Shown one piece after another: positions 52,988-61,306 of a stretch of DNA of 64,000 nt. This stretch comes from CAWBBA01 sp963729795 (GTDB lineage: Bacteria; Desulfobacterota; Desulfomonilia; Desulfomonilales; Desulfomonilaceae), in the NCBI GenBank assembly GCA_963729795.1, contig CAVSPC010000019.1:24153-88152 (forward strand). The letters are read 5' to 3'. The translations under genes were made by a program, and so were the position numbers. Numbering within the stretch: the first letter of the stretch is position 1; the number at the start of each line of letters is the position of its first letter. The notes under the pieces were generated by a model. That model searched no databases. It was not told the origin of the DNA and saw only the letters and a program-made list of their open reading frames with translations.

Positions 52988-54584
52988 GAGCCTGTCGCGT
53001 AACGGGCTTGATTTTGTCGGGTTAGCTGGTACATTTTTCCGGTTTGTTACAAGTCGAGTAATTCCTCGGTGAAACTCCTGCGTGAAGGGGAAAGAATGGG
53101 CGGTTTGCCTGGCAAAAGGGCAAAATTTGGGTCTTTTGGGTCTCTTTTATCTCCAGACGTACATACCTCTCCCTTGCTCTCCCCGGAGGTGATTCCAAAG
53201 CTTGAGGATGTTGTGAGTGGTACATATCAGATCCCATTCGGCCTTTACCTTATCAAGCCCTCTCAGGAGAAAGCCCCTGATACCTCTGGCCTGTTTGATC
53301 TGCCCGAAGACAGCTTCCACACTCTCCTTGCGTTTCGAGTAGGTCTTCTTCCCCGCCTTTGTCTTGAGCTTGCGCAGCATCCTGTGTACAACGGATGTAC
53401 CGTCGGGAATGCGACCACGAGGCGACACCTGGGGCGGATCGCCGTGTTTGATGCGGTCCCGAGGCACAAAGGGTTCGATGAAGCTCTTTGTCAAGGATTC
53501 CACGTTGTCTTCACTGAAATAACCGGCGTCCGCGAGTACCCGGTCGGGAATCTCTCCCAGATTTTCCTCTATCTGTTCCACCATGGGAACCAATTGCTGT
53601 TTGTCATTGGCTGCCTGTGTTACATCTTGAGCCACGATCACCTGAGACGCACAGTCTACGGCCATCTGGCCGTTGTACCCTTGCACGAATGCCTTGGTGG
53701 CGCCGTCGAGCATGATACGACTCTCAGGATCAGTGAAGTTCCACTGCTTCTTCGGGGCCGGGATACCGGAAGGCTTTTGGGAAGACCCCGATCCACCGGA
53801 CGCTGGGGGCTTACCATCCTTATCCCGCTTGTCCGCCTCAACGGCCTCTTGGCGGGCCTGGTCCTCAAGAGCCTGTTTAGCATGGCGAATCTTCTCAAGA
53901 CGAGCTTGCTTCAATCTCAGCTCTTTGGGAAGCTCATCGCCCCTTTTTCCTTTCCCGTATTTCTTGTCCTCCTTCTCATCAAGGGCCTGTGCCCCGGCAA
54001 GAAGGCGATCCACCTCGGCCACGAGCTCCCTCTCTCTCGTGAGCATGCGATCATAACTCATTGCTTTATGCCTGGAGGCATCCGCCTTCAGTTTCGTGCC
54101 GTCCAAGGCCACATGACCGAGCTTTATCAACCCCGATTCTTTGCAAATTTCCAAGACTTGGACAAACAGCCTCGAAATCTGACGCAAGTGGCGCTTCCTG
54201 AAGTCCGAGATCCTGCTGTGATCCGGATGCATGTCACAAGACAGGACTCTGAAGGCAATATCTTCATACGTCTTCTGCTCGATACGCCGCGAACTCCGGA
54301 TTCCGACGCAGTATCCGTAAAACAGGAGCTTCACCATCATGGCCGGATGGTAGGCCGGGTGCCCGCCCTCAAGATGGTGATACCTCTCTGTTATCTCGCT
54401 CAGATCCAAGGTGTCCACCACATCGCTGATGAACAGCGCAAGGTGGTCCTCCGGCAACCACTTCCGCAGATCAGGTGGAAGCAACAATGGCTTTTCGGGC
54501 TCGTAGGGCAAAAAACGATGGTCTCTCATGCAGGCCGCTCATATCGCACCTGAGGAAAAATGTGAAGCGTTAAGCGACAGGCTC
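52988..54584 (-). mobile_element. IS1182-family insertion sequence 1
   Basis: 1597 bp. Ends are GAGCCTGTCGCGTAACG (52988 on) and, inverted, GAGCCTGTCGCTTAACG (to 54584). It is flanked by CTAG on both sides (52984-52987 and 54585-54588), a 4-bp palindromic target duplication as expected for IS1182. It carries one transposase gene on the minus strand and interrupts the LHH toxin gene. Confidence 0.9.
53147..54529 (-). CDS. IS1182-family transposase (element 1)
   Basis: 460 residues, full length for the family. N-terminal DUF772-type region (LLLPPDLRKWLPEDHLALFI; PAMMVKLLFYGYCVGIRSSR), central DDE-type catalytic part (KLGHVALDGTKLKADASRHK; VLADAGYFSEDNVESL) and a C-terminal SVEAVFGQIKQARGIRGFLL. 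The frame is intact, so the element may still be active. Confidence 0.9.
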   Translation of the reverse strand: MRDHRFLPYEPEKPLLLPPDLRKWLPEDHLALFISDVVDTLDLSEITERYHHLEGGHPAYHPAMMVKLLFYGYCVGIRSSRRIEQKTYEDIAFRVLSCDMHPDHSRISDFRKRHLRQISRLFVQVLEICKESGLIKLGHVALDGTKLKADASRHKAMSYDRMLTRERELVAEVDRLLAGAQALDEKEDKKYGKGKRGDELPKELRLKQARLEKIRHAKQALEDQARQEAVEADKRDKDGKPPASGGSGSSQKPSGIPAPKKQWNFTDPESRIMLDGATKAFVQGYNGQMAVDCASQVIVAQDVTQAANDKQQLVPMVEQIEENLGEIPDRVLADAGYFSEDNVESLTKSFIEPFVPRDRIKHGDPPQVSPRGRIPDGTSVVHRMLRKLKTKAGKKTYSKRKESVEAVFGQIKQARGIRGFLLRGLDKVKAEWDLICTTHNILKLWNHLRGEQGRGMYVWR

Positions 54585-54927
54585 CTAGGCTGTTTTGCCC
54601 GTACGCTTCCGTTCCAAAATGCTTCTTCACGGATTTCAGTAAATCCGCGACAGGCCCGTTTTCGTACTTGAGGGCCCTGTCCACATATTTGTCGACTTCC
54701 TTCGGATCTACCTTATTGCCACTTCTTGTGCCTCGGTGGCTAGAACTAAACTCCGGATGGGTGGCGAACCACCAGCGCCGTTGGTCCTCGGTTTCGATCA
54801 TGCATTACTCTCCTTTCATCAAACGGAAAACGTGAAACCACACCTGAAGCGGATAAGAGCAAAAAGTAGTTATCGGGTTGATTTAACGAAGATATTTGAT
54901 AACAAACGGGGTTGAGCTTATCTGAAC

Positions 54928-55185
54928 TAACTGACCGGCAGCCCGTAGATCATGCCGATATTGGCTCTCGGATTGCGGGCGACCACGCCGTACGTTTGGA
55001 AGGAGATGAGCCAGCGTTGATATCGGCCCTGGGTGGGAATCTCCTGGCGCTCCAGGGAATCGTTGGCCTAATAACGGTATTTGAAGGCTTTGAAGTTAAC
55101 CACGATTAGCACGCCGGGCCGCATGAACGGGTCAGAGAGGACGGGAAATGTCTTGCCGATCTTGGAATGAAATTCATCCACATAT
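54928..55185 (-). pseudogene. Fragment of an unrecognised gene with an internal stop
   Basis: Minus strand: DEFHSKIGKTFPVLSDPFMR continues PGVLIVVNFKAFKYRY, stop, then in the same frame ANDSLERQEIPTQGRYQRWL and ISFQTYGVVARNPRANIGMI to a stop at 54928. The reading is protein-like on both sides of the stop. No family is recognised. The rest of the 54802-55395 gap holds no other gene. Confidence 0.35.
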
Positions 55186-55773
55186 CGCGGTCCGCTTTAG
55201 CTGTATTTAGTGACGCCCATAAGCCGGTCTGTCAAATCCATGCAGGTATAAGTAGGCCATAATATGAGATGTTTGGCTAGGCTAGGCCGGTGCCTGACTT
55301 CAATCGAGGCTTTCCCGGTTGCCTTCTATCTGATAAAAAGATATTTTTTGTGAACAAGACTATGCTCCGGTGGCCCCGTGAGGAAGGAGGGTCCGATGAA
55401 CCAAGAGCGTCCGGTCATTCCTCGTGATTTCATCAAAGACTTTTGCCGCCGACACCATATCAGGAAGCTATCCATTTTCGGGTCGTATCTACGCGACGAT
55501 TTCAGAGCTGAAAGCGACCTGGATTTCCTCGTCGAATTCGAGCAAGGGAGCACGCCGGGTTATTTTGAGCTTGCTGATATGGAGCAAGAACTCTCAGACG
55601 GTCTCGGCGGTCGCAAGGTGGATCTTCGGACCCCTCAAGAGCTGAGTCGTTATTTCAGGGACAAAGTAATGGCTGAGGCTGAGGTGCAATATGCGGGAGG
55701 ATGATCTTATCCGTCTGCGCCACATGCTCGACGCGGCCCGCGAGGCGGTGCACTTTGCGAAAGGAAAGTCTAG
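55182..55773 (+). repeat. 0.6-kb near-identical direct repeat, copy 2 (MNT-HEPN locus)
   Basis: Partner of 50475-51066 (offset 4707 bp). The right border coincides with the IS insertion point in the HEPN gene; homology with the HEPN N-terminus resumes only briefly behind the IS. Confidence 0.85.
55396..55704 (+). CDS. MNT-type nucleotidyltransferase antitoxin (MntA-like), copy 2
   Basis: 102 residues, identical to copy 1 except Gly to Arg in DDFRAES. Same GSYLRDDF...DLDF motif and ribosome site. It overlaps the HEPN start (55691) by 14 bp. Intact. Confidence 0.85.
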   Translation: MNQERPVIPRDFIKDFCRRHHIRKLSIFGSYLRDDFRAESDLDFLVEFEQGSTPGYFELADMEQELSDGLGGRKVDLRTPQELSRYFRDKVMAEAEVQYAGG

Positions 55774-57469
55774 GAGCCTGTCGGACTGGGAATTGCAACC
55801 ATCCATAATTCCCGCCCGGATTTTTTGTAAAAAGTGTTGTACGGGACCCGTTCGTGTCATGTGAACGTTAAACGGGCCAAAATTCCACCCTGAAAGGACG
55901 TACGAAGAGTCCGTGTTGGTCTCTTTTGCTTGTTATGGTTCTTTTTCAACCTATTTAGCCAAGGCGTAGAGCCTTTTCAGGTTAAAGGCAATACACACGA
56001 GATTCCATTCACCTTTCACTGCGTCCAGTCCGCGTAACAGGAATTGGCGAAAGCCCATGACCGACTTGATGATGCCAAAGACAGGCTCGATAGTGCTCTT
56101 GCGCGTTGCATAGACAGCTTTCCCTGATTGTGTCTTGAGCCGATGCTTCATGGTGTCTACGGCATTGGCGTCATCAAGCAAGGGGGAGGGTTCTTGGAAC
56201 CGCTCCATGAGCGGAGGATGGTGTTTGTCACGCTTAACGGCTATGTAAGGGGTGACCTTGTTCTCTTCGCAGAGGGTTACGTTGCCTTCACTGAAGTAGC
56301 CGTTATCTGCGAGGATGTCGGTAACCGTTCCGAACTCCTGTGGTAACTGCTTCACATTGGTCAAGGCCGGTACCAACTCTTGTTTGTCGTTAGGAGCTTG
56401 GCTGACATGGGTGGTAACAATCAGCATGGTTTCCGTGTCCACTCCGGCCTGGGCGTTGTATGCCTGCTCGAAACCGCCGCCGGATGTCGGCATGATACGT
56501 GATTCGCTGTCGTTCAGATTCACCTGGTCCTTTTCCGTTGGCCCAGATGTTGGGGGCTGCGGTGTTTTCCCACTAGCCTTCTTGCCGGTTTCTTGTTCTT
56601 TCTTGGCTCGCTCGGCAATTTTGCCCTCATATGCCTTTTGTTCCTCGGCATACCGCTCCGCCGCACGCCGCTCGATTTCGGCTTTCGCTTCCTTAATTGC
56701 CTTGATGCGCTCCCGGCGAATCGAAAGTTCAGCGGGAACGTCCATGCCGTCACAAATATCAGCGTTGTCGGCCGATTCAGCCTTTTGCAGCAATTCAGCC
56801 ACCTCTGCCTCAAGCCTCTTTTCCAGCTTGCAGGCATGGCCGTAACTTAGCGCCTTGTGTTTGGATGCATTGGCTTGAATCTTGGTTCCATCGATACTGA
56901 CCTTGCCCAGCTTGAGAACCTTCATCTGGCGGGCAATAGCAAGTATCTCCACAAATATCTTTGTCAACAGAGGCAGAAACCTTCTGCGGAATGTTGCAAT
57001 CGTATCGTGGTCGGGATGCGTGTTGGCAGCGATGTAACGAAAAGCCACTGAGTCATAGGTGCTGCGTTCCAGCTTCCGGCTTGAAAAGACTCCTGTGGCA
57101 TACCCGTAAAACAGAAGGGCCACGAGCATCTCCGGGTTGTATGGCTCGGAGCCACGGCCGGAATAGGATGCTTTCAGAGGCCCCAGGTTAATTTGCTCTA
57201 CAATATCGACTACAAAACGAGCCAAGTGCTTTTCCGGCAACCAGTCCTGAATCGATGGAGGTAACAGGTAAAGAGTTTCTCTATCAACCTGAGCAAATGT
57301 TACCTTCATGCCTCTGTCCCCTGCAATAAGCATTTGATTTATTGGGAGGATATACCCCAGAGGGCTATTCAATGCAAGCTTAATATGCTACTAACTCACA
57401 TAAAATCAGCCCATTGAACAAATATCTGGCGCTAAAATAGGCACCGGTCAGCTTAAGCCCGACAGCCTC
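55774..57469 (-). mobile_element. IS1182-family insertion sequence 2
   Basis: 1696 bp. Ends GAGCCTGTCGGACT (55774) and inverted GAGGCTGTCGGGCT (57469). Flanked by CTAG on both sides (55770-55773 and 57470-57473). It carries one transposase gene on the minus strand. It is distinct from element 1 (the proteins differ in most positions) but has similar ends and the same target. Confidence 0.9.
55951..57309 (-). CDS. IS1182-family transposase (element 2)
   Basis: About 452 residues from the ATG at 57309, which directly follows GGGGACAGAGG; an upstream ATG at 57372 adds 21 residues. Same domain order as element 1: LYLLPPSIQDWLPEKHLARF, PEMLVALLFYGYATGVFSSR, KLGKVSIDGTKIQANASKHK, ILADNGYFSEGNVTLCEE, STIEPVFGIIKSVMGFRQFL. 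Frame intact. Confidence 0.9.
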   Translation of the reverse strand: MKVTFAQVDRETLYLLPPSIQDWLPEKHLARFVVDIVEQINLGPLKASYSGRGSEPYNPEMLVALLFYGYATGVFSSRKLERSTYDSVAFRYIAANTHPDHDTIATFRRRFLPLLTKIFVEILAIARQMKVLKLGKVSIDGTKIQANASKHKALSYGHACKLEKRLEAEVAELLQKAESADNADICDGMDVPAELSIRRERIKAIKEAKAEIERRAAERYAEEQKAYEGKIAERAKKEQETGKKASGKTPQPPTSGPTEKDQVNLNDSESRIMPTSGGGFEQAYNAQAGVDTETMLIVTTHVSQAPNDKQELVPALTNVKQLPQEFGTVTDILADNGYFSEGNVTLCEENKVTPYIAVKRDKHHPPLMERFQEPSPLLDDANAVDTMKHRLKTQSGKAVYATRKSTIEPVFGIIKSVMGFRQFLLRGLDAVKGEWNLVCIAFNLKRLYALAK

Positions 57470-57754
57470 CTAGAGAGGACCTTGGCGGAGACCGATTGCC
57501 GGCCCTAGGATTGATCAAGTGCATTGAAATTGTGGGAGAAGCCGCAGCTAATCTCTCAAACGAGTGCAGGCAAGATCTTCCCGCCGTTCCGTGGAAATCC
57601 GTCCTCGGAATGCGCAACCGTCTCGTTCATGCCTACTTCGAGATAGACCTGGATGTTGTCTGGTACACAACGACGGTCTCGCTTCCTCCACTTATCCGCA
57701 TCTTAGAAAATATTGTCATGCGTGAACCCCCTAAATAGCTTCAGCTCTCCAAGT

Positions 57755-57873
57755 TGACCTTCCTCCGCGGGGCGTGAAAAAAGCCAGTCCGCCAGAGTGT
57801 TGCACGGGCGCAAACCTGGATCAAAAGGAATCTCAAGAGCACGAGGGAATTGAGTATGGGCTAGCGGAATCCC
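57755..57873 (+). repeat. Island repeat, copy D
   Basis: Core gccagagtgttgcacgggcg and cctggatcaaaaggaatc, end agtatgggctagcggaatcc. The left end is weaker (ggcgtgaaaaaagccagtcc). It lies between the HEPN gene and the 285-residue gene. Confidence 0.6.
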
Positions 57874-57881
57874 TCGTTCAA

Positions 57882-58736
57882 TTATAACGAAGCTACCCAC
57901 CTTTGCACGAGATCGCCAATGACTGCCCTTGCTTCATGGATTGACATCGGGTTCGGAGGACGCTCAAACTTTCCACTGGCGTGTCTAGCCTCATCTTTGA
58001 GGACTTCGGCACTTTGTGCAGTATGGCGGAAACGCCTGATGGAACTCATTGTTAACCAGGCATTCTCTACAATTCTCTTGTCACCGCCGACTTGGGATTT
58101 TACAATTTCATACGCCTTGTACAGGCTGCCCCAATCAGCATTACGGAAATACCGCAGCGCAGTTGCCACTGGAGCGATTAATTGTGATGCCCGCAAAGTT
58201 TTGATGATTGAGTGCTCTTCATCGGTCTCCATTTGCTGATCATCGATTCTTGATGCTCTAAGGCCGACACGCATTTCAAAGGAAACTTCTTCAGTGGTGT
58301 ACCTTCGCCTTTTTCCGTCGTCGTCAATCCTAACAATGGAATCAATGGCTAATGGCCCTGTGTCTCTGAAGTGAAGATGTGCCGCACGGTCCAACGACTC
58401 TAGAAAGCCTTTTGCTTTATTACGCACTTCAGGTTCTTCTTCAAGTCGATCCCAATCCTTCGACTTTAGATAGAATTTACCTTGCTCAGCCACGATCACA
58501 GGATCGTGACTCGAAAGAATCTCTTGCAAAGCACGGAGATCCGTGTCGTAACCTTGCAACTGTGCAAGCCATTGAGTCATACTCAGCACCTCCGCATTGA
58601 TGATCGGAAATACACTTGACCGCTCCATCGCAATTAATTCGGCTTTGTAGCGGTAGTCAACGAATGTCGTTGCCAACTGCGCCATGTCTGATAAAGTGAC
58701 TCGAGACAAAGAAATGCTTACACTATCGCAAGGCAT
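57882..58736 (-). CDS. Hypothetical protein, ~284 aa
   Basis: The start at 58736 is uncertain; 58685 is possible, and no ribosome site is clear. Mostly helical: TTFVDYRYKAELIAMERSSV, QYGDTDLRALQ-like ALQEILSSHDPVIVAEQGKF, YKAYEIVKSQVGGDKRIVEN and WLTMSSIRRFRHTAQSAEVL. It is divergent from the DUF4393 gene and lies in the defence island between repeats D and E. No family is recognised; a defence role is only suggested by location. Confidence 0.55.
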   Translation of the reverse strand: MPCDSVSISLSRVTLSDMAQLATTFVDYRYKAELIAMERSSVFPIINAEVLSMTQWLAQLQGYDTDLRALQEILSSHDPVIVAEQGKFYLKSKDWDRLEEEPEVRNKAKGFLESLDRAAHLHFRDTGPLAIDSIVRIDDDGKRRRYTTEEVSFEMRVGLRASRIDDQQMETDEEHSIIKTLRASQLIAPVATALRYFRNADWGSLYKAYEIVKSQVGGDKRIVENAWLTMSSIRRFRHTAQSAEVLKDEARHASGKFERPPNPMSIHEARAVIGDLVQRWVASL

Positions 58737-58786
58737 TTTCAAAGCGCATGTGTCACGGATACGGCACCGGCGCAAGGAGCATGGAT

Positions 58787-59608
58787 ATGAGTGACGATCC
58801 TTTTGGCATAGGAGAAGTTGGCAAAAAGATCGTAGAGGAACTGGCCCCTACAATATACAAAGACCTGGGGCAACCTGCCGCGAAAACACTTGGTAGGACG
58901 TTCGGCTTGTTGGTAGAGTCTTACCTCTATTTGCCTGCTCGAATTCATGCAGCCAAAAGGATGACAAGGCTTCTTCCACGACTCGAGAAGTATTCGAATG
59001 GGATTGCTGCTATCCAAGATGAGGGTCTCACTGAAGTTCCGCCAGAAATTGGTGTTCCAATACTAGAGGGGCTCAGTTACGTTGCCGACGAGGACATAGC
59101 TGACTTATTTATACAGCTATTGACAACGGCATCTTTTCAGCGGACCGCAAACTTGGCTCACCCCAGGTTTGTCAATCTTATTCACAGCATTTCTCCAGAT
59201 GAAGCAAAGATATTAGCCTATCTCAGAAATAGGGAAAGATTGTGCGTTCTTGGATCTGGTACAACTCATACGGACGGATATGAGGATTTAAGTGCCTGGG
59301 TATTTGGCCCTGCTGCTGAACTCAAGTTTCCACAGAACATGGCTTTGTACTTCGAGAATTTACAAAGCCTCGGCATCTTGCAGCTCGTGGTTGAACCAAC
59401 GACATCATTCCAAAGTCAGGATCTGTTGGACCCGAAGACACTGCAAACACTTCAGAACAATGATTTTCCAGAAATTTCGGAGGAGGCAATCGCAGCCCTG
59501 ATTCAAAAGGATCTAGATTGGGTCCATTTCCGACATTATGCGATTACCAAATTCGGTCGGATGTTTGTTAACGCGTGTTCCGCCAAATTGTCGGCCCCAA
59601 GAGATTAG
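58787..59608 (+). CDS. DUF4393 (Abi-alpha-like) protein
   Basis: About 273 residues from the ATG at 58787 (AAGGAG seven bases upstream). N-terminal helix KKIVEELAPTIYKDLGQPAA, KTLGRTFGLLVESYLYLPAR, then GLTEVPPEIGVPILEGLSYV and DIADLFIQLLTTASF fit the DUF4393/Abi-alpha family associated with abortive infection. It stands in an island of defence and toxin modules, divergent from a hypothetical gene. Confidence 0.7.
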   Translation: MSDDPFGIGEVGKKIVEELAPTIYKDLGQPAAKTLGRTFGLLVESYLYLPARIHAAKRMTRLLPRLEKYSNGIAAIQDEGLTEVPPEIGVPILEGLSYVADEDIADLFIQLLTTASFQRTANLAHPRFVNLIHSISPDEAKILAYLRNRERLCVLGSGTTHTDGYEDLSAWVFGPAAELKFPQNMALYFENLQSLGILQLVVEPTTSFQSQDLLDPKTLQTLQNNDFPEISEEAIAALIQKDLDWVHFRHYAITKFGRMFVNACSAKLSAPRD

Positions 59609-59692
59609 CACGTATTCCGTGTGTGGCATCGCTCCACGATCGGATATGGCCCGACCATGGGCGGCCTGTTTTTACCTCGCGAGTTCGGGTAC

Positions 59693-59834
59693 GAGTTCCG
59701 GGCACACCACACTTAATCGTTGCCAAGCAAGTGTAAGATTCCATAAAAAGCGAGCCTGCGGGAGTATTGCATAGGCGGAAACCGGACCAAAAGGAATCGC
59801 CAAAGGGAATTGAGTATGGTGTATCCGGAATTCC
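59693..59834 (+). repeat. Island repeat, copy E (best-preserved inverted ends)
   Basis: The left end gagttccgggcacaccacac (59693 on) and right end, reversed, gggaattccggatacaccat are inverted repeats of about 26 bp. The core gagtattgcataggcggaaa matches the other copies. The end sequence resembles the GGAATTCCGG..ACACCATACTTAAT motif that I associate from memory with IS200-like/RAYT transposase genes. It forms the right border of the island. Confidence 0.7.
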
Positions 59835-59889
59835 CACGACTTTACAGAAGGGGATAGCATCTGGCCAATGTTTACGACGAGGAATTAAG

Positions 59890-60888
59890 ATGAAAAGGTT
59901 GATAGCCTTTGTGCTTGTGGCTGTGGCTTCGGGCGCAGCTTTTGCTTTTGACAATATAGTTTATTTGCCGCAGCCTTTACCGGGAGAAACTACTCATGTG
60001 TGCATGGGAGTTGTCGAACCGGAGGCCCTCCCGATTCTTGCAAAGTCAGCCAAACTGAGCAAAGAACGTGCCTATAGAATAGGCGGCATGCTTGAGGCGA
60101 AGGGCTGGATTCACATGCTCAATGCTAATGAGCCAGTGATTATTCACGGGAGCGTGACAATTTTCAACAAGAAGTTCATCTGCATAACAGCAGAAGGTTA
60201 CTCTACCCCAATGATGGTCGATCCCAAAGCTGTGCGAGAGATGGAGAAGAAGCGGAGTACCCACGATCAGAAGATGCTTGACGCTCTAATGGGTGCTGCG
60301 GAAAAAGGTGACCTTGAGATGGTGAAGTCACTCATTGCGGAAGGCGCTAATATCAATGGCAAGGATGACATCGGTGAAACGGCTCTGATGCAGGCCGTGC
60401 TGGCTCATCCCCCACATCTTGATGTGGTCAACCTTCTAATCGAAAAGGGAGCCGACCTCCACGCCAAGAATAAAAACGGGGAGGTTTTGATGTACGCTGT
60501 TGCGGATGAACGTCAGTGTCCTGAATTAGTGAAACTCCTATTGGACAGAGGCGGCAACGTGAACGCCAGAGATGCGGACGGAGATACGCCTCTGATGCGA
60601 GCGGTGAATGGTTTTAGGATCAACATTTCTCTTGAGGTCGTGAAGCTTCTTTTGGCTAGAGGAGCTGACGTGAATGCCAGGAACAATGAAGGTAGAACAG
60701 CGCTGGTTAAGGCATGTCTCGGAGTAAAACACCCTACACGAACTGAGGTATTGAAACTGCTTATCGGCAAAGGTGCGGATATCAACGCGAAAGACAAGGC
60801 TGGCTTCACCGGCTTGCGAGTTGCTGTAGAGGGAGGTGGGGGTGACAAGGAATTGATAAAATGGCTAGAAACTCACGGAGCAAGGTAA
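59890..60888 (+). CDS. Exported ankyrin-repeat protein
   Basis: 332 residues from the ATG at 59890 (GAGGAATTAAG upstream) with a signal peptide (KRLIAFVLVAVASGAAFAFD). A ~100-residue N-terminal domain of unknown type precedes about six ankyrin repeats from residue ~135 (e.g. GANINGKDDIGETALMQAV, GGNVNARDADGDTPLMRAV, GADVNARNNEGRTALVKAC). It probably mediates protein contacts in the periplasm. The reading frame also extends upstream into repeat E, but that part is repeat sequence. Confidence 0.8.
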   Translation: MKRLIAFVLVAVASGAAFAFDNIVYLPQPLPGETTHVCMGVVEPEALPILAKSAKLSKERAYRIGGMLEAKGWIHMLNANEPVIIHGSVTIFNKKFICITAEGYSTPMMVDPKAVREMEKKRSTHDQKMLDALMGAAEKGDLEMVKSLIAEGANINGKDDIGETALMQAVLAHPPHLDVVNLLIEKGADLHAKNKNGEVLMYAVADERQCPELVKLLLDRGGNVNARDADGDTPLMRAVNGFRINISLEVVKLLLARGADVNARNNEGRTALVKACLGVKHPTRTEVLKLLIGKGADINAKDKAGFTGLRVAVEGGGGDKELIKWLETHGAR

Positions 60889-61267
60889 TAACTGACGGTC
60901 CTTTACATCTTCATCCGACGACTTGACACTGATACTGTTGGGAGAGTGTTAGCGTTGATGAATTGAAAGACCTGCGTGGAGAGAATAGGGTGCATGAAAA
61001 TCAATCCCGAATCAATCCTTGTCGGCCCACTTTGGGGCGCACGCGAAGATAGGTCTAGAATCAGTTGTAAGCGCTTTTGTTCTCTCGCGCAACTTTGGCC
61101 TTCGGGAAGTCAAAATTTCGCGTGATGAAGGTCTGATAAATTCGGGAGCCGCGATTTGGGGACCTTGGGTTTTCAAGCGTGCAGGACCTGACCGACCATT
61201 CTTGCCCGATTGCTGGCGATAGGCCTGAAATGGCTTGAATCCCTAAAAGCCACATGCCTCTGAAAAA
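60889..61267. other. Intergenic region upstream of the TetR gene
   Basis: Between the ankyrin and TetR genes. No gene recognised apart from short frames without ribosome sites. Confidence 0.35.
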
Positions 61268-61287
61268 TTGATTGACAAATCAATCAA
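61268..61287. promoter_or_regulatory. Probable TetR operator overlapping a -35 box
   Basis: TTGATTGacaaatCAATCAA (7-bp arms, 6-bp centre), 19 bp before the TetR ATG. TTGACA (61272-61277) lies within it as a candidate -35; the -10 would be near 61294. Autoregulation of the TetR gene is a natural inference. Confidence 0.6.
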
Positions 61288-61306
61288 CAACTGATAGTCC
61301 TCGCGT

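Larger units (their letters stand above)
52460..54801 (-). pseudogene. LHH-type nuclease toxin interrupted by an IS1182-family element
   Basis: Two parts: 54801-54589 (RRWWFATHPEFSSSHRGTRS and VDKYVDRALKYENGPVADLL) and 52987-52460. Joining them across a single CTAG restores an uninterrupted frame of 246 residues. The C-terminal part has the LHH nuclease motif AIILHHANQRDEGPIIELSR preceded by DREGRTNRQRMEEGL, an HNH/endonuclease-VII-like fold of polymorphic toxins. The N-terminal part is a conserved domain I recognise only loosely, so whether it is a full toxin or a delivered tip is open. The immunity gene follows intact. Confidence 0.85.
55691..57738 (+). pseudogene. HEPN toxin (HepT-like) interrupted by an IS1182-family element
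   Basis: Parts 55691-55773 and 57474-57738. Removing the IS and one CTAG restores a continuous frame of about 115 residues: LDAAREAVHFAKGKSREDLG, GLIKCIEIVGEAAANLSNEC, VLGMRNRLVHAYFEIDLDVV. RNRLVH is the HEPN R-x4-H RNase motif. It pairs with the MNT gene upstream as in the HEPN-MNT toxin-antitoxin systems. The insertion lies in the first third of the gene, so the toxin is inactive. Confidence 0.9.

Noticed and set aside
53069..54553. 494-codon plus-strand ORF
   Set aside because: It lies entirely antisense to the IS1182 transposase, which has clear family motifs; the plus-strand translation has no recognisable domain.
54912..55109. 65-codon plus-strand ORF
   Set aside because: The minus strand of the same stretch reads more like protein (with one internal stop); the plus frame has no supporting motif.
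48866..59834. Integron attC sites as explanation for the repeats between modules
   Set aside because: The repeats share one orientation while the genes between them do not, and no attC-type core (RYYYAAC/GTTRRRY pair) was found.
59767..59889. N-terminal extension of the ankyrin protein
   Set aside because: That stretch is repeat E sequence; a signal peptide and ribosome site support the start at 59890.
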